Shown here piece by piece: positions 45,209-53,371 of a stretch of 64,000 nt of DNA. Within the stretch, counting starts at the first letter, position 1. Every line of letters begins with the position of its first letter. The position numbers and the translations under genes were made by a program. A model generated the notes under the pieces. That model did no database searches, was not told the origin of the DNA, and saw only the letters and a program-made list of their open reading frames with translations. The stretch spans positions 62,001 to 126,000 of the forward strand of contig VHDL01000007.1 in assembly GCA_016871415.1 (NCBI GenBank), read 5' to 3'. This DNA is from Verrucomicrobiota bacterium (GTDB lineage Bacteria > Verrucomicrobiota > Verrucomicrobiia > Opitutales > UBA953).

Positions 45209-46008
45209 GCTGCGTGTGGCGAGACGGAGTCCTCGTCGACGGCGATCCGTCGCCCGGCTCCTTCCCGTTCGGCGCGGCCTTCTTCGAGACCGTCGCGCTC
45301 CGCGACGGCTCCGTCGAATGCCTCGACGACCATCTCGCCCGGCTGCGTGGCGGCCTGGAGCTTGCCGGCCTGCCGGCCGGCCCGCTGGCCTCCGGCGACC
45401 TCGTGGTCTGGCGCTCCGCGGTCGGCGCGCTCGGCGGCCGCGACGGCGTGCTGCGGCTCGTTGTCGGCCGGGACTTTGAGGAGCTCGGCCTGCGCGCGCT
45501 GTTGCCCTCGCCGCCCGTCTTCCGCCTGCGTTCATTGCGCACCGTCCGTGACGCACCCGAATGGCTTCCGCGTCCGAAGTCCGCGCCCTGGGCCAACTCC
45601 CTCGCCGCCTCGGTCGAGCTCCGTTCGCACGGCGTCGGCGCCGGCGTCGAGGGCGTGCAGTTCGATGCGCGCGGACACGTCAGCGAGGGCTCGCGTTCCA
45701 GCCTCGCCTGGCTGGAGGACGGCGCGCTGCACGTGCCCGCCGTATCGACCGGCCGCCTGCCCGGCACTGCTCTCGCCCAGCTCGTCCGTTGCGCCGGCCT
45801 TCCCGTGGTCGAGGCCGAGTCAGCCGTCCCGGTTCGCGCCGAGGCCGTACTCGTACTCCGTTCGACCCTGCCCGGTGGCGGCGCGGGCGTCGACGCCTGG
45901 GACGACGCCGAAGGGCGCAGGATCTGGAGCGGCGATCCGGCGGCGGCGCACTCAACGCTCGGCCTTCTCGCCGCGCACCGCGCTCAGCGCGCACTCAGGC
46001 TGGCGTAG
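45205..46008 (+). CDS. pabC: Class IV aminotransferase, 4-amino-4-deoxychorismate lyase-like
   Basis: This 267-residue PLP-fold protein is coupled to pabB by an ATGA overlap and is the expected PabC partner, releasing pyruvate from aminodeoxychorismate to give p-aminobenzoate. The Lys that binds PLP is probably in PKSAPWANSLAAS, aligned with the KSLN-type motif. The EGSRSSLAWLEDG and LPGTALAQL blocks are diverged from EGSxSN and LPGITR. Weak motif conservation leaves some doubt about activity. Its end overlaps a convergent gene by 25 bp. Confidence 0.75.
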   Translation: MSCVWRDGVLVDGDPSPGSFPFGAAFFETVALRDGSVECLDDHLARLRGGLELAGLPAGPLASGDLVVWRSAVGALGGRDGVLRLVVGRDFEELGLRALLPSPPVFRLRSLRTVRDAPEWLPRPKSAPWANSLAASVELRSHGVGAGVEGVQFDARGHVSEGSRSSLAWLEDGALHVPAVSTGRLPGTALAQLVRCAGLPVVEAESAVPVRAEAVLVLRSTLPGGGAGVDAWDDAEGRRIWSGDPAAAHSTLGLLAAHRAQRALRLA

Positions 46009-46361
46009 AGCGGCAGCGCCGTCGCGAGCACCAGCAGCGCAAGGAATGCGACCGAGGTCGCCGCCGAGAAGCACGTCGTGGCGAGTAACGTGCCGAGGCG
46101 GAGCTCGGCCGCGTCCTGCCGGCGGTGCGCTCGCACCGCGAACCAGGTGGCCAGCGCCGCGAGCAGCGCGTGCACCGTGAGCACGGCCGTGAAGTGGTTG
46201 AAGTAGAGGGCGGTGAGCGGGGGCAGGCGGCCTGGCTCGCCGGTGACCGCCGCGACCAGCACCGGCTGGGCGCGGAAGGCGACCGCGCCCGCGGCCGCGG
46301 GCAGGGCGGCGGTGAGGAAGACGGCGAGCGCCGACACCGCCTGGATTTCTCGGGGCTGCAT
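45984..46361 (-). CDS. Small membrane protein of unknown function
   Basis: This 125-residue protein has three or four hydrophobic segments: AVSALAVFLTAALPAAAGAVAF, LTALYFNHFTAVLTVHALLAALATWF and SAATSVAFLALLVLATALPLY. ATG 46361 (MQPREIQ) is preferred over earlier Arg-rich codons. Its 3' end overlaps the pabC-like gene on the other strand by 25 bp. No family is recognised. Confidence 0.6.
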   Translation of the reverse strand: MQPREIQAVSALAVFLTAALPAAAGAVAFRAQPVLVAAVTGEPGRLPPLTALYFNHFTAVLTVHALLAALATWFAVRAHRRQDAAELRLGTLLATTCFSAATSVAFLALLVLATALPLYASLSAR

Positions 46362-46447
46362 GCGCGTATCCTCTCGGTGCGCTCGCCGCCGGTCAACGCA
46401 GGGATTCGCCCTCGCCAAGCGGCCCGCGTGTTCCTAATCCTCCGTCG

Positions 46448-47533
46448 ATGGATTCTTGGACGCTCTGGCCCGCCTTCGCGCTTCTGAACGGTCTCGCCGC
46501 CGCCTTCTCGCTCGTCGGCGGCGTCGTCTCCGCCCTCACCCACGCCGAGCTGGAGGACCTGCGCACCCGCGACGCCAAGGCGGCCGTCGCCCTCGATCGG
46601 GCCCGTTCCGACCACGGCAACACCCTCGCGGCCTTCGACCTGCTGGTCGTTGCGTTCGTCGGACTCAGCGCCCTGCTGGGGGGCTGCCTCATCGGCGGCA
46701 CGTTCCTGCCCCGCCTCGGCGACGGCTGGGTCCCGGCCCTGCTGACAGTGCTCGGCGCGGCCGCGGTCTCGCTCTTCCTTGCTTGGCTCGCGGTCATGCT
46801 TCCCCGCAAGGTCGGCATGCACTTCAGGCGCGACCTCGCTCCGCGCGTCGCCCCCTTCCTCTCCGTGGCCCGTGCGGCGGCCCGACTGCTCCGTCGCCTT
46901 GGCCGGTTGCACGACTCGCTCGCTCCGGCCGAGGAGCCCGGCGTTGACCGCGGCGACGTCGAGATTGGCAGCCTGGCGCGCGCCGCCGCCCGCGAAGGGC
47001 GCATCACCCAGGCCGAGAGCAACCTCGTCGCCCACGCCCTGCGCCTCGACGACATCCCGGTCTCTCAGGTGCTCACGCCACGCTCCGTGGTCACCTCGCT
47101 CGAGGCCGGACTGACCGTCACCGACGTGCTCCGCATGCATCCCAATGTCCCGCACGGACGCCTGCCCGTCTGGGAAGGCGGCGCCGACCGCATCGTCGGC
47201 GTCGTCCGCCGTCGCGACCTGCTCAAGGCCGCGGGCGAGGGCCGGCAGGACGCACGCGTGCGCGACCTCATGGGCAAGGCCCATTTTGTGCCCGAGACCG
47301 CGACGCTCTCCGACGCCCTCAACGACCTCGTCCGCGCCCACCAGCACCTCGCCGTGGTCGTCGACGAGTTCGGCGCCTTCTCCGGCGTCATCACGCTCGA
47401 GGATGTGTTCGAGTCGCTACTCGGCGTGGAGATTTACGAGAAGGATGACCCACATCCCGACATGCGTGAGCTCGCGCGCCAGCGCGGCCACCGCGTCCTG
47501 CGTCGCAAGGACGGCCCCGAGGCGCCCCGTTAG
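46448..47533 (+). CDS. CNNM/hemolysin-C-like CBS-domain transporter
   Basis: The 361-residue protein has an N-terminal DUF21/CNNM membrane region with about three helices (AFALLNGLAAAFSLVGGVV, LLVVAFVGLSALLGG, LLTVLGAAAVSLFLAWLAV) and a CBS pair with ITQAESNLVAHALRLDDIPVSQVLTPRSVV and VVVDEFGAFSGVITLEDVFESLLG. Such proteins are thought to export magnesium or cobalt. The C-terminal CorC_HlyC domain is absent; it ends soon after the CBS pair. The lgt gene starts 2 bp after its stop. Confidence 0.85.
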   Translation: MDSWTLWPAFALLNGLAAAFSLVGGVVSALTHAELEDLRTRDAKAAVALDRARSDHGNTLAAFDLLVVAFVGLSALLGGCLIGGTFLPRLGDGWVPALLTVLGAAAVSLFLAWLAVMLPRKVGMHFRRDLAPRVAPFLSVARAAARLLRRLGRLHDSLAPAEEPGVDRGDVEIGSLARAAAREGRITQAESNLVAHALRLDDIPVSQVLTPRSVVTSLEAGLTVTDVLRMHPNVPHGRLPVWEGGADRIVGVVRRRDLLKAAGEGRQDARVRDLMGKAHFVPETATLSDALNDLVRAHQHLAVVVDEFGAFSGVITLEDVFESLLGVEIYEKDDPHPDMRELARQRGHRVLRRKDGPEAPR

Positions 47534-47535
47534 GC

Positions 47536-48333
47536 ATGACCGCCGCGCTCGCCTTCTGGGTGCACGACCTCGACCCGGTCGCCTTCCGCTTCCCCGAGGG
47601 CTGGCCGCTGGGCGGCATCCATTGGTATGGAATGGCCTACGCGGCCGGCTTCCTGCTCGCCGCCTGGCTCTTCGGCCGCTGGCGCCGGGCCGGCGTCGCG
47701 CCGTTGCGCGACGGCGCCGACGAATCCGCGCTCATGACGGCCCTCATCGTCGGCGTGTTGGGCGGCGGGCGGCTCGGCCACGTCTTGCTCTATGCGCGGG
47801 AGGCGTTCGCGGCCGACCCGCTGATGGTCTTCCGCGTCTGGCAGGGCGGCATGGCCAGTCACGGAGGCTTCCTCGGCGTCACGCTCGCCTGCCTCTGGTT
47901 CGCGCGCACGCGACGGGCGTCCTTCCTCGCCGTCGGTGACCTCGTCTGCGCGGCCACACCCGCCGGCATCCTCTTCGGCCGCCTGGCGAACTTCGTCAAC
48001 GCCGAGCTGGTCGGCCGTCCCACTGGCGTGCCGTGGGCGGTCGTCTTCCCGCGGGAAGGGCCGGAGCCCCGGCATCCTTCGCAGCTCTACGAGGCTTTCG
48101 GCGAGGGCCTGCTGCCCCTTCTCTGGATGGTCTGGCGTTACCCGCAGCGCCTGCCACCCGGTCGCACCGCGGGCGAGTTCCTCCTCCTTTACTCGGCGGC
48201 CCGTATCGTCTGTGAGGCGTTCCGCGCGCCCGAGGACGGACATCTCCTCGGCCTCACCGCGGGGCAGTTCTGGACGCTCCCGCTCGCGGCCGCGGGCGTC
48301 TTCCTCGTGCTGCGTTCGCGCCGCCCGGAATGA
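47536..48333 (+). CDS. lgt: Prolipoprotein diacylglyceryl transferase
   Basis: This 265-residue inner-membrane enzyme attaches diacylglycerol to lipobox Cys. Key segments are GGMASHGGFLG with the catalytic His, FGRLANFVNAELVGRPT (the Lgt signature) and RHPSQLYEAFGEG. About seven membrane helices are visible, and the length is normal. It is coupled with the CNNM-like gene. The N-terminal GGIHWYGMAYAAGF fits the family. Confidence 0.95.
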   Translation: MTAALAFWVHDLDPVAFRFPEGWPLGGIHWYGMAYAAGFLLAAWLFGRWRRAGVAPLRDGADESALMTALIVGVLGGGRLGHVLLYAREAFAADPLMVFRVWQGGMASHGGFLGVTLACLWFARTRRASFLAVGDLVCAATPAGILFGRLANFVNAELVGRPTGVPWAVVFPREGPEPRHPSQLYEAFGEGLLPLLWMVWRYPQRLPPGRTAGEFLLLYSAARIVCEAFRAPEDGHLLGLTAGQFWTLPLAAAGVFLVLRSRRPE

Positions 48334-48373
48334 TGTTGCCCGTCTCGGGCTGCGGTGGGAGAAGCGTCCTTGG

Positions 48374-49534
48374 ATGATCACGGTCCCGCTCCTCGACCTC
48401 GGCCCGCAGAACCGCGCCCTCGCGCCGGCGCTCGAGCAGGCCTTCCGCGAGGTCGTCGCCTCCAACCAGTTCATCATGGGGCCGCGCCTCGAGGCCTTCG
48501 AGAAGGACTGCGCGGCCTTCCTCGGCGTGAAGCACGCGCTCGGTGTCTCCTCCGGCACCGACGCGCTGCTGCTCGCCCTCATGGCGCTCGACGTGGGCGA
48601 GGGCGACGAGGTCCTCATCCCGTCGTTTACGTTCTTCGCCACCGCCGGCTCGGTCTCCCGCCTCGGCGCCACCCCGGTCTGGGTCGATGTCGATCCGCAT
48701 CGCTTCAACATCGACCTGGAGGACGCCGCCCGGAAGGTCGGTCCGCGCACGCGCGCGATCATGCCGGTGCATCTCTTCGGCCAGTCGCTCGACCTCGGCG
48801 CCCTCCGCGCCTTCGCCGTCGCCCACGGGATCCGCGTGATCGAGGACGCGGCCCAGTCGATGGGCGCGCGCTGGGAAGGGAGCGCGACGATGTCGGTCGG
48901 CGACTTCGGTGCCACGAGCTTCTTCCCCTCCAAGAACCTCGGAGGCATGGGCGACTCCGGCCTCGTCACGACGCAGGACGACGCCCTCGCCGAACGCGCG
49001 CGCGTCCTGCGCGTGCACGGCATGCAGCCCAAGTACTACCACCGCGAGGTCGGGGCCAACTTCCGCATGGACCCGCTGCAGGCGGCGATGCTGCACGTGA
49101 AGCTGCCGTACCTGCCGGAGTACAACTGCGCCCGCGCTGGCAACGCGCGCTTCTACCGCGAGTCCCTGGTCGGCGTGCCCTGGGTCGCCGAGAACCGCCC
49201 CGGGGCCGACGACGGCGCGAAGGTCCTCCTGCCCGTCGACTTCTCCGGCCAGGGCATCTGGAACCAGTTCACGCTCCGCGTCCCGGGAGGCCGCCGCGAC
49301 GAACTCAAGGCCTTCCTCACGGCGCGGAAGATTGGCTGCGAGATCTACTACCCGGTCCCGCTCCATCGCCAGGAATGCTTCCGTGGCGTGGGCCGCGGGG
49401 CTGAGACCTGCGCGGCCTCGGAGCGCCTCGCCGCCGAGGTCCTCAGCGTCCCGGTCTTTCCGGAGCTGACGGCGGAACAGCGCCAGTGGGTCGCCGATTC
49501 GCTCGCCGACTTCGCCGCTGGCCGTCCGGCCTGA
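48374..49534 (+). CDS. DegT/DnrJ/EryC1-family sugar aminotransferase
   Basis: This 386-residue PLP enzyme has GVSSGTDALLLALMAL, IPSFTFFATAGSV, PVHLFGQSLD, VIEDAAQSMGA and the PLP lysine in FFPSKNLGGMGDSG. It most resembles the WbpE/WlbC type that aminates C3 of UDP-sugars, but the position cannot be fixed from sequence. Its product would feed the polysaccharide locus to the right, and the WbpM-type dehydratase at 6.5 kb could supply a 4-keto substrate. ATG 48374 (MITVPLLDLG) is clear. Confidence 0.9.
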   Translation: MITVPLLDLGPQNRALAPALEQAFREVVASNQFIMGPRLEAFEKDCAAFLGVKHALGVSSGTDALLLALMALDVGEGDEVLIPSFTFFATAGSVSRLGATPVWVDVDPHRFNIDLEDAARKVGPRTRAIMPVHLFGQSLDLGALRAFAVAHGIRVIEDAAQSMGARWEGSATMSVGDFGATSFFPSKNLGGMGDSGLVTTQDDALAERARVLRVHGMQPKYYHREVGANFRMDPLQAAMLHVKLPYLPEYNCARAGNARFYRESLVGVPWVAENRPGADDGAKVLLPVDFSGQGIWNQFTLRVPGGRRDELKAFLTARKIGCEIYYPVPLHRQECFRGVGRGAETCAASERLAAEVLSVPVFPELTAEQRQWVADSLADFAAGRPA

Positions 49535-49538
49535 CGCT

Positions 49539-49883
49539 TCAGAAGAAGCGGATGCCCTTCACCTTCATCTGCGCGTGCTGCTCGTCTGAGCAGGCCGCGT
49601 CGGTGGGGGCCGTGGGCGCGACGTCGTTCGGCTTCACCAGCCCGTTGGCGAGCAGGTATTGCTCGACCTCGGCGCCGGAGACGTCGGGGAGCAGCACCCC
49701 GTCGATCTCGACGCACGGCGAGAGCCGCTGTCCGGAACGCTCGACCATCTCGGCGTAGTTGGCGGGGTTGCCGATGATGTCTATGTCCTCGTAGGCGAGA
49801 CCGTACTTCTGCATGATTGCCCTGACGCCGTTGCTCCAGCCGCAGCTGGGCTTGAGGTAGCACTTGATTTTCATCGTTTCCAT
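49539..49883 (-). CDS. Glutaredoxin-like protein, CGWS active site
   Basis: This 114-residue thioredoxin-fold protein has CYLKPSCGWSNGVRA in place of the CPYC motif, so one Cys of the pair is Ser (monothiol type), and a cis-Pro in LSPCVEIDG. A C-terminal extension of about 40 residues ends with AACSDEQHAQMKVKGIRFF. The start is uncertain: ATG 49883 or 49874 (MKIKCYLK), or a TTG at 49910 overlapping the regulator gene. It follows the OmpR-type regulator and may be co-transcribed with it. Confidence 0.75.
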   Translation of the reverse strand: METMKIKCYLKPSCGWSNGVRAIMQKYGLAYEDIDIIGNPANYAEMVERSGQRLSPCVEIDGVLLPDVSGAEVEQYLLANGLVKPNDVAPTAPTDAACSDEQHAQMKVKGIRFF

Positions 49884-49906
49884 AATGTGCGGACTTCCGA
49901 CCGGAA

Positions 49907-50683
49907 TCAAGCCGGGCGGCGCGGTCTCCGATCCTCGGCCGGCCCTTTGGGCGCCTCTTCGGCCGGCTCATACCAGTAGCCGATGCCATGGATTGTGCGC
50001 AGGCACTCCAGCCCCCGGTCCAGCCGGCCGAAGGCCGTCCGCAGCTTCGCCACGTACTGGTCCAGCGAGCGGCTGCGCACGTCGGCATGCACCCCCCACA
50101 CCGCGTGGATTAGGCCGTGGCGGCTGACAATCACGCCTGGATTGGCGTGCAGGTGGCAGAGGATGCCGATCTCTTTGCGTCCGACCTTGGAGGAGCGGCC
50201 CGCCGCCGTGATCTCGAGGCGTTCGGGATGCACCTCGACGCCGTTGAAGCGGAACACGCCGGTCGCCAGGGCGGCGTTGCTGGTGAGACGGTTGTCGCCC
50301 GAGGTCTCGGTGCGGCGCAGCACGGCGCGCATGCGGGCCGCCAGCTCCTCCGCTTCATGGGGCAGGCAGACGTAGTCGTCGGCTCCGGCGTTGAGCGCCC
50401 GCGCGATGTTGGCCGAGCCCCTAGCACCGGAGATCATGATGACGGCCGGCCCCACGGAGCTGCGCCGGAGGCGCGCGAGCACCTCGAATCCGCCCACGTC
50501 CTGCAGGAACGGCTCCATCAGGACGAGGTGCACGTGGTGCTCCTCCAGGAAGCGTAGTGCAGTGGCTCCCTTGTGGAAGGTCTGGTGTGAGAACCCGGCT
50601 TCGTCCATCTGCCCCGCCAGCTCCGCGCAGAGGGCCCGGTCATCGGCGACGATGGCCACGAGGGGCTTCTGCTTGGCTCTCAC
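49907..50683 (-). CDS. OmpR-family regulator with Asp-less pseudo-receiver
   Basis: This 258-residue protein starts at GTG. The receiver (residues 8-122) keeps D14-D15 and S85, but the phospho-acceptor position reads LVLMEP, with Glu57 for Asp, and the switch Lys is replaced by Leu107 in DDYVCLPHE. The C-terminal winged helix is complete: RLEITAAGRSSKVGRKE, VSRHGLIHAVWG, RSLDQYVAKLRTAFGR and IHGIGYWYEP. Asp-to-Glu can mimic the phosphorylated state, so it probably acts without a sensor kinase; none is nearby. A TTTACA inverted repeat lies just upstream. Confidence 0.87.
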   Translation of the reverse strand: MRAKQKPLVAIVADDRALCAELAGQMDEAGFSHQTFHKGATALRFLEEHHVHLVLMEPFLQDVGGFEVLARLRRSSVGPAVIMISGARGSANIARALNAGADDYVCLPHEAEELAARMRAVLRRTETSGDNRLTSNAALATGVFRFNGVEVHPERLEITAAGRSSKVGRKEIGILCHLHANPGVIVSRHGLIHAVWGVHADVRSRSLDQYVAKLRTAFGRLDRGLECLRTIHGIGYWYEPAEEAPKGPAEDRRPRRPA

Positions 50684-50724
50684 AGAAATGGGGGGTTGGG
50701 CCGTCCGGGCTGGGACGAGGGGTG

Positions 50725-50740
50725 TTTACACATCTGTAAA
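50725..50740. promoter_or_regulatory. Inverted repeat TTTACA-N4-TGTAAA (possible operator)
   Basis: A perfect 6-bp inverted repeat with a 4-bp spacer (TTTACACATCTGTAAA) lies in the divergent spacer, 41 bp from the GTG of the OmpR-type regulator and 45 bp before the small membrane-protein gene. It is AT-rich in a GC-rich setting and is the only such symmetric site I noticed nearby. TTTACA could also serve as a -35. Autoregulation by the neighbouring regulator is inference; OmpR-type proteins more often bind direct repeats. Confidence 0.45.
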
Positions 50741-50785
50741 AACGCACCGTGTTGCCAAGAGCGTATTCACCCCAATCATGCGGGC

Positions 50786-50956
50786 ATGAAGGGTCCCGAC
50801 GCGCCCAAGCCCACCTCGAGGTTCAAGTTCCTGCTGTTCCTGCTGATCTTCATCGGCACCGCGGCCTGGGGCGGCTACGTTCTGGCCAAATACGCTCACC
50901 TGCGGGGCCCCCGCCCGACCAACCCGATCGAGGACCGGAGCCTCTTCGGGCGTTGA
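50786..50956 (+). CDS. Small single-pass membrane protein
   Basis: This 56-residue protein has a basic N-terminus and one membrane helix, FLLFLLIFIGTAAWGGYVLA (about residues 15-34), then a short polar tail ending DRSLFGR. It is divergent from the regulator gene. An open frame exists upstream to 50696 but includes the inverted repeat, so ATG 50786 is more plausible. No family recognised. Confidence 0.55.
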   Translation: MKGPDAPKPTSRFKFLLFLLIFIGTAAWGGYVLAKYAHLRGPRPTNPIEDRSLFGR

Positions 50957-50996
50957 CCCCTAAAAACTTGACCCGAGGGCAGGGGCTTATTTCTCT
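50953..50996 (+). promoter_or_regulatory. Candidate tRNA-Glu promoter with repeated TTGACC
   Basis: TTGACCC occurs at 50953-50959 and again at 50968-50974, 15 bp apart; the second is 45 bp upstream of the tRNA-Glu 5' end. An AT-rich stretch CTTATTTCTC follows at 50986-50995 but is not a good -10 (spacing is short for the best match). The first copy overlaps the stop codon of the small membrane-protein gene. It is a weak candidate. Confidence 0.3.
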
Positions 50997-51012
50997 TCCG
51001 CTTCCGCCGACC

Positions 51013-51090
51013 GCCCCCTTCGTCTAGCCCGGTCCAGGACACCTCGTTTTCACTGAGGTAACTGGGGTTCGAATCCCCAAGGGGGCGCCA
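51013..51090 (+). tRNA. tRNA-Glu(UUC)
   Basis: A full cloverleaf: acceptor GCCCCCT/AGGGGGC, D arm GTCT/GGAC, anticodon stem CCTCG/TGAGG (with a G-U pair) and loop TTTTCAC (anticodon UUC), T arm TGGGG/CCCCA with loop TTCGAAT. The discriminator is G73 and CCA is encoded (51088-51090). No integrase or duplicated 3' end suggests an attachment site here. The A run at 51164-51172 follows about 75 bp downstream. Confidence 0.96.
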
Positions 51091-51212
51091 GGCGAAAAGC
51101 TTTCCCACCCGACTCAGTCCGGCAGGGCAGGGCTGTGGAGGGAAAAAGGGCTTGTCTTGGTTCAAAAAAAACTGAAGTATGGCTGACCCTCGTCCCTCCG
51201 GTACCCTCCCGC

Positions 51213-51731
51213 ATGACGCCCCCTTCTTCCAGGAGCGCCCGTCGCCGTCGCCGTCCCCGCCCGGCCGACCTCAAGCCCCACGAGGCTGAGTTGGCCCAAT
51301 TTTTCGTCAGAATGGCCGGAATCCTCGGGGTGCCAAGGTCGATCGCCGAGATCTACGCCCTCCTTTACGGGTCGTCTCAGCCGCTGGACTTTGACCGCAT
51401 CCAGGCCCGGTTGGGGATGAGCAAAGGCTCGGTCAGCCAAGGGCTCCGTTTTCTTCGCGACCATGGCATGATCCTTTCGGTCCGGGTCGCCGAATCCCGC
51501 CGTGAACGCTGGCAGCCCACCCCGTCGCTCGCGACTTCACTCGTCAATCTGTTGCGTAGCCAGGTCCTGCCCGCCTTGGAGCAGTCGACCCCCTCGCTCC
51601 GCCGCATCCAAGACGCCGCCGCCGCCGAGGGCGCCACGCCCGAGGTCCTCGAACGCCTCGGTCGGCTCAACCGCTGGAACGGCCGCGCCCTCGAGCTCGC
51701 GCCGCTCCTCCTGCCTCCTCCGGAGGCCTGA
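51213..51731 (+). CDS. GbsR/MarR-like winged-helix regulator
   Basis: This 172-residue protein has an Arg-rich N-terminus (SARRRRRPRP) and a winged helix-turn-helix: SIAEIYALLYGSSQPLDFDRI, then LGMSKGSVSQGLRFLRDHGMI. It resembles GbsR-type regulators, which respond to choline/osmolytes in Bacillus, but in other phyla often sit beside polysaccharide or membrane genes. It may control the polysaccharide locus that follows; this is inference. ATG 51213 is chosen; an upstream ATG at 51135 would add 26 residues through the A-rich spacer. Confidence 0.75.
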   Translation: MTPPSSRSARRRRRPRPADLKPHEAELAQFFVRMAGILGVPRSIAEIYALLYGSSQPLDFDRIQARLGMSKGSVSQGLRFLRDHGMILSVRVAESRRERWQPTPSLATSLVNLLRSQVLPALEQSTPSLRRIQDAAAAEGATPEVLERLGRLNRWNGRALELAPLLLPPPEA

Positions 51732-51845
51732 CTCCCGATTTCCGCCGGCCCAGCCGGTGACAGTCCTTCCGCTTCCACGCGTGCCGTCGCACTCCCCGGC
51801 ACGGGCGGCAGCCTGCGCAGTTCTCCCGCGCCGACTTACGAAACC

Positions 51846-52283
51846 ATGAAGATCGCCATCACATCGGGCTATTTCGATCCGCTTCACCGCGGGCATCTCG
51901 AGCTCTTCGCGCTGTCAAGACGGCAGGGCGACGCCCTGTGGGTGATTGTCAACAACGACGCCCAGGCCGCGCTCAAGAAGGGACGAGCCTTCATCGATCA
52001 GGAGACCCGTCTGGCGGTGGTGGCGGCTCTCCGTGACGTGGACCGCGCGGTGCTCGCCGTCGACTCGGACGGCTCCGTCTGCGCCACGCTCGACCTGCTG
52101 CTCGCCGAAGCCGCCCGCCTCGGCCACCGGGCCGTCTTCTGCAAGGGCGGCGACCGTCACGCCGGCAACATCCCGGAGACGGAGGCCCTCCGCCGCCACG
52201 GCGCCGACCTGGTCGACGGCCTCGGCGCCAAGGTCGACAGCAGCTCCCGCATCATCGCGGGCGGTGAAAAGCCTTCCGTCTGA
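51846..52283 (+). CDS. Cytidylyltransferase-like nucleotidyltransferase
   Basis: This 145-residue protein has the HxGH nucleotidyltransferase motif ([14 protein letters not shown]) and [14 protein letters not shown], and resembles glycerol-3-phosphate cytidylyltransferase and the C-terminal half of HldE/RfaE. It likely transfers CMP or AMP to a sugar- or polyol-phosphate. Placed 26 bp before gmd, it is probably the first gene of the surface-polysaccharide locus. The substrate cannot be determined. Confidence 0.8.
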   Translation: MKIAITSGYFDPLHRGHLELFALSRRQGDALWVIVNNDAQAALKKGRAFIDQETRLAVVAALRDVDRAVLAVDSDGSVCATLDLLLAEAARLGHRAVFCKGGDRHAGNIPETEALRRHGADLVDGLGAKVDSSSRIIAGGEKPSV

Positions 52284-52309
52284 CTCCTCCGCCCCTTAGT
52301 TCGCTTTCC

Positions 52310-53371
52310 ATGAAAAGACGCGCTCTCATCACTGGCATCACCGGCCAGGACGGCTCCTACCTCGCAGAGTTCCTGCTCGCCAAGGGCTATGAGATTCATG
52401 GCGTCATGCGCCGATCATCCTCGTTCAACACGGGTCGCATCGAGCACCTTTACATAGAGGATATGGTGAGGGACATCCACACCAAGAAGATTCAGCTTCA
52501 CTACGGCGATCTCGGCGATTCCACCAATCTAATCCGCCTAATCGGAGATGTTCAGCCGGATGAAATCTACAACCTCGGCGCCATGTCCCACGTCAAGGTC
52601 TCCTTTGATGTACCTGAGTATACCGCCGACACCGACGGCATCGGCACCCTGCGGCTGCTGGAGGCGCTCAGGATTCTCAAAGTCGAGAAGAAGGTCCGCG
52701 TCTACCAGGCTTCAACCTCCGAGCTTTATGGTAAGGTTGTCGAAGTCCCTCAGTCGGAGACCACCCCGTTCTACCCGAGGAGCCCCTACGGTGTCGCGAA
52801 AATCTACGCCTACTGGATCACCCGCAACTACCGGGAGGCCTACGGCATGTTCGCTTCAAATGGCATCCTCTTCAACCACGAGTCCGAACGCCGCGGCGAG
52901 ACGTTTGTCACGCGCAAGATATCTCTGGCGGTCGCCAATATTGCGCATGGCCGCCAAGATTGCCTCTATCTGGGCAATCTTTCCGCCCAGCGCGACTGGG
53001 GCTACGCCCCCGACTTCGTTCAGTGCATGTGGCTGATCCTGCAGCATCGGCAGCCGGATGACTTCGTCATCGCCACGGGCAAGATGCACGCCGTCCGCGA
53101 TTTTTGCACGCACGCCTTCCGCCGTGCCGGCATCGAGCTCGATTGGCGAGGCGCGGGAGCTGAGGAGAAGGGCGTCGACCTCAAGACGGGGCGCACCCTT
53201 GTCGCCGTCGACCCACGTTACTTCCGGCCGACTGAAGTGGAGCAGCTGCTGGGTAATCCCGCCAAGGCCGTCCGGGAGCTCGGCTGGAATCCGCAGCAGA
53301 CTTCTTTCGAGCAGTTGGTGCATAAGATGGTCGATCACGACCTGAAGATGGTGGCCCACGCGAATCGCTGA
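52310..53371 (+). CDS. gmd: GDP-mannose 4,6-dehydratase
   Basis: This 353-residue short-chain-dehydrogenase enzyme makes GDP-4-keto-6-deoxymannose. It has [16 protein letters not shown], the hallmark [26 protein letters not shown] and [15 protein letters not shown] with the catalytic Tyr and Lys, and [16 protein letters not shown]. Codons are less GC-biased than in the flanking genes, which may reflect transfer. Its stop overlaps the fcl start by one base (TGATG), the usual pair for GDP-L-fucose synthesis. Confidence 0.97.
   Translation: MKRRALITGITGQDGSYLAEFLLAKGYEIHGVMRRSSSFNTGRIEHLYIEDMVRDIHTKKIQLHYGDLGDSTNLIRLIGDVQPDEIYNLGAMSHVKVSFDVPEYTADTDGIGTLRLLEALRILKVEKKVRVYQASTSELYGKVVEVPQSETTPFYPRSPYGVAKIYAYWITRNYREAYGMFASNGILFNHESERRGETFVTRKISLAVANIAHGRQDCLYLGNLSAQRDWGYAPDFVQCMWLILQHRQPDDFVIATGKMHAVRDFCTHAFRRAGIELDWRGAGAEEKGVDLKTGRTLVAVDPRYFRPTEVEQLLGNPAKAVRELGWNPQQTSFEQLVHKMVDHDLKMVAHANR

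Noticed and set aside
51094-51180. Rho-independent terminator after tRNA-Glu
   Set aside because: TTTCCC and GGGAAA could pair, but the loop is about 30 bases and the A run at 51164 lies on the wrong strand for a plus-strand terminator.
51013-51212. Possible integration site at the tRNA-Glu 3' end
   Set aside because: No integrase, no repeated 3' tRNA segment and no mobile genes follow; the A-rich stretch alone is not evidence.
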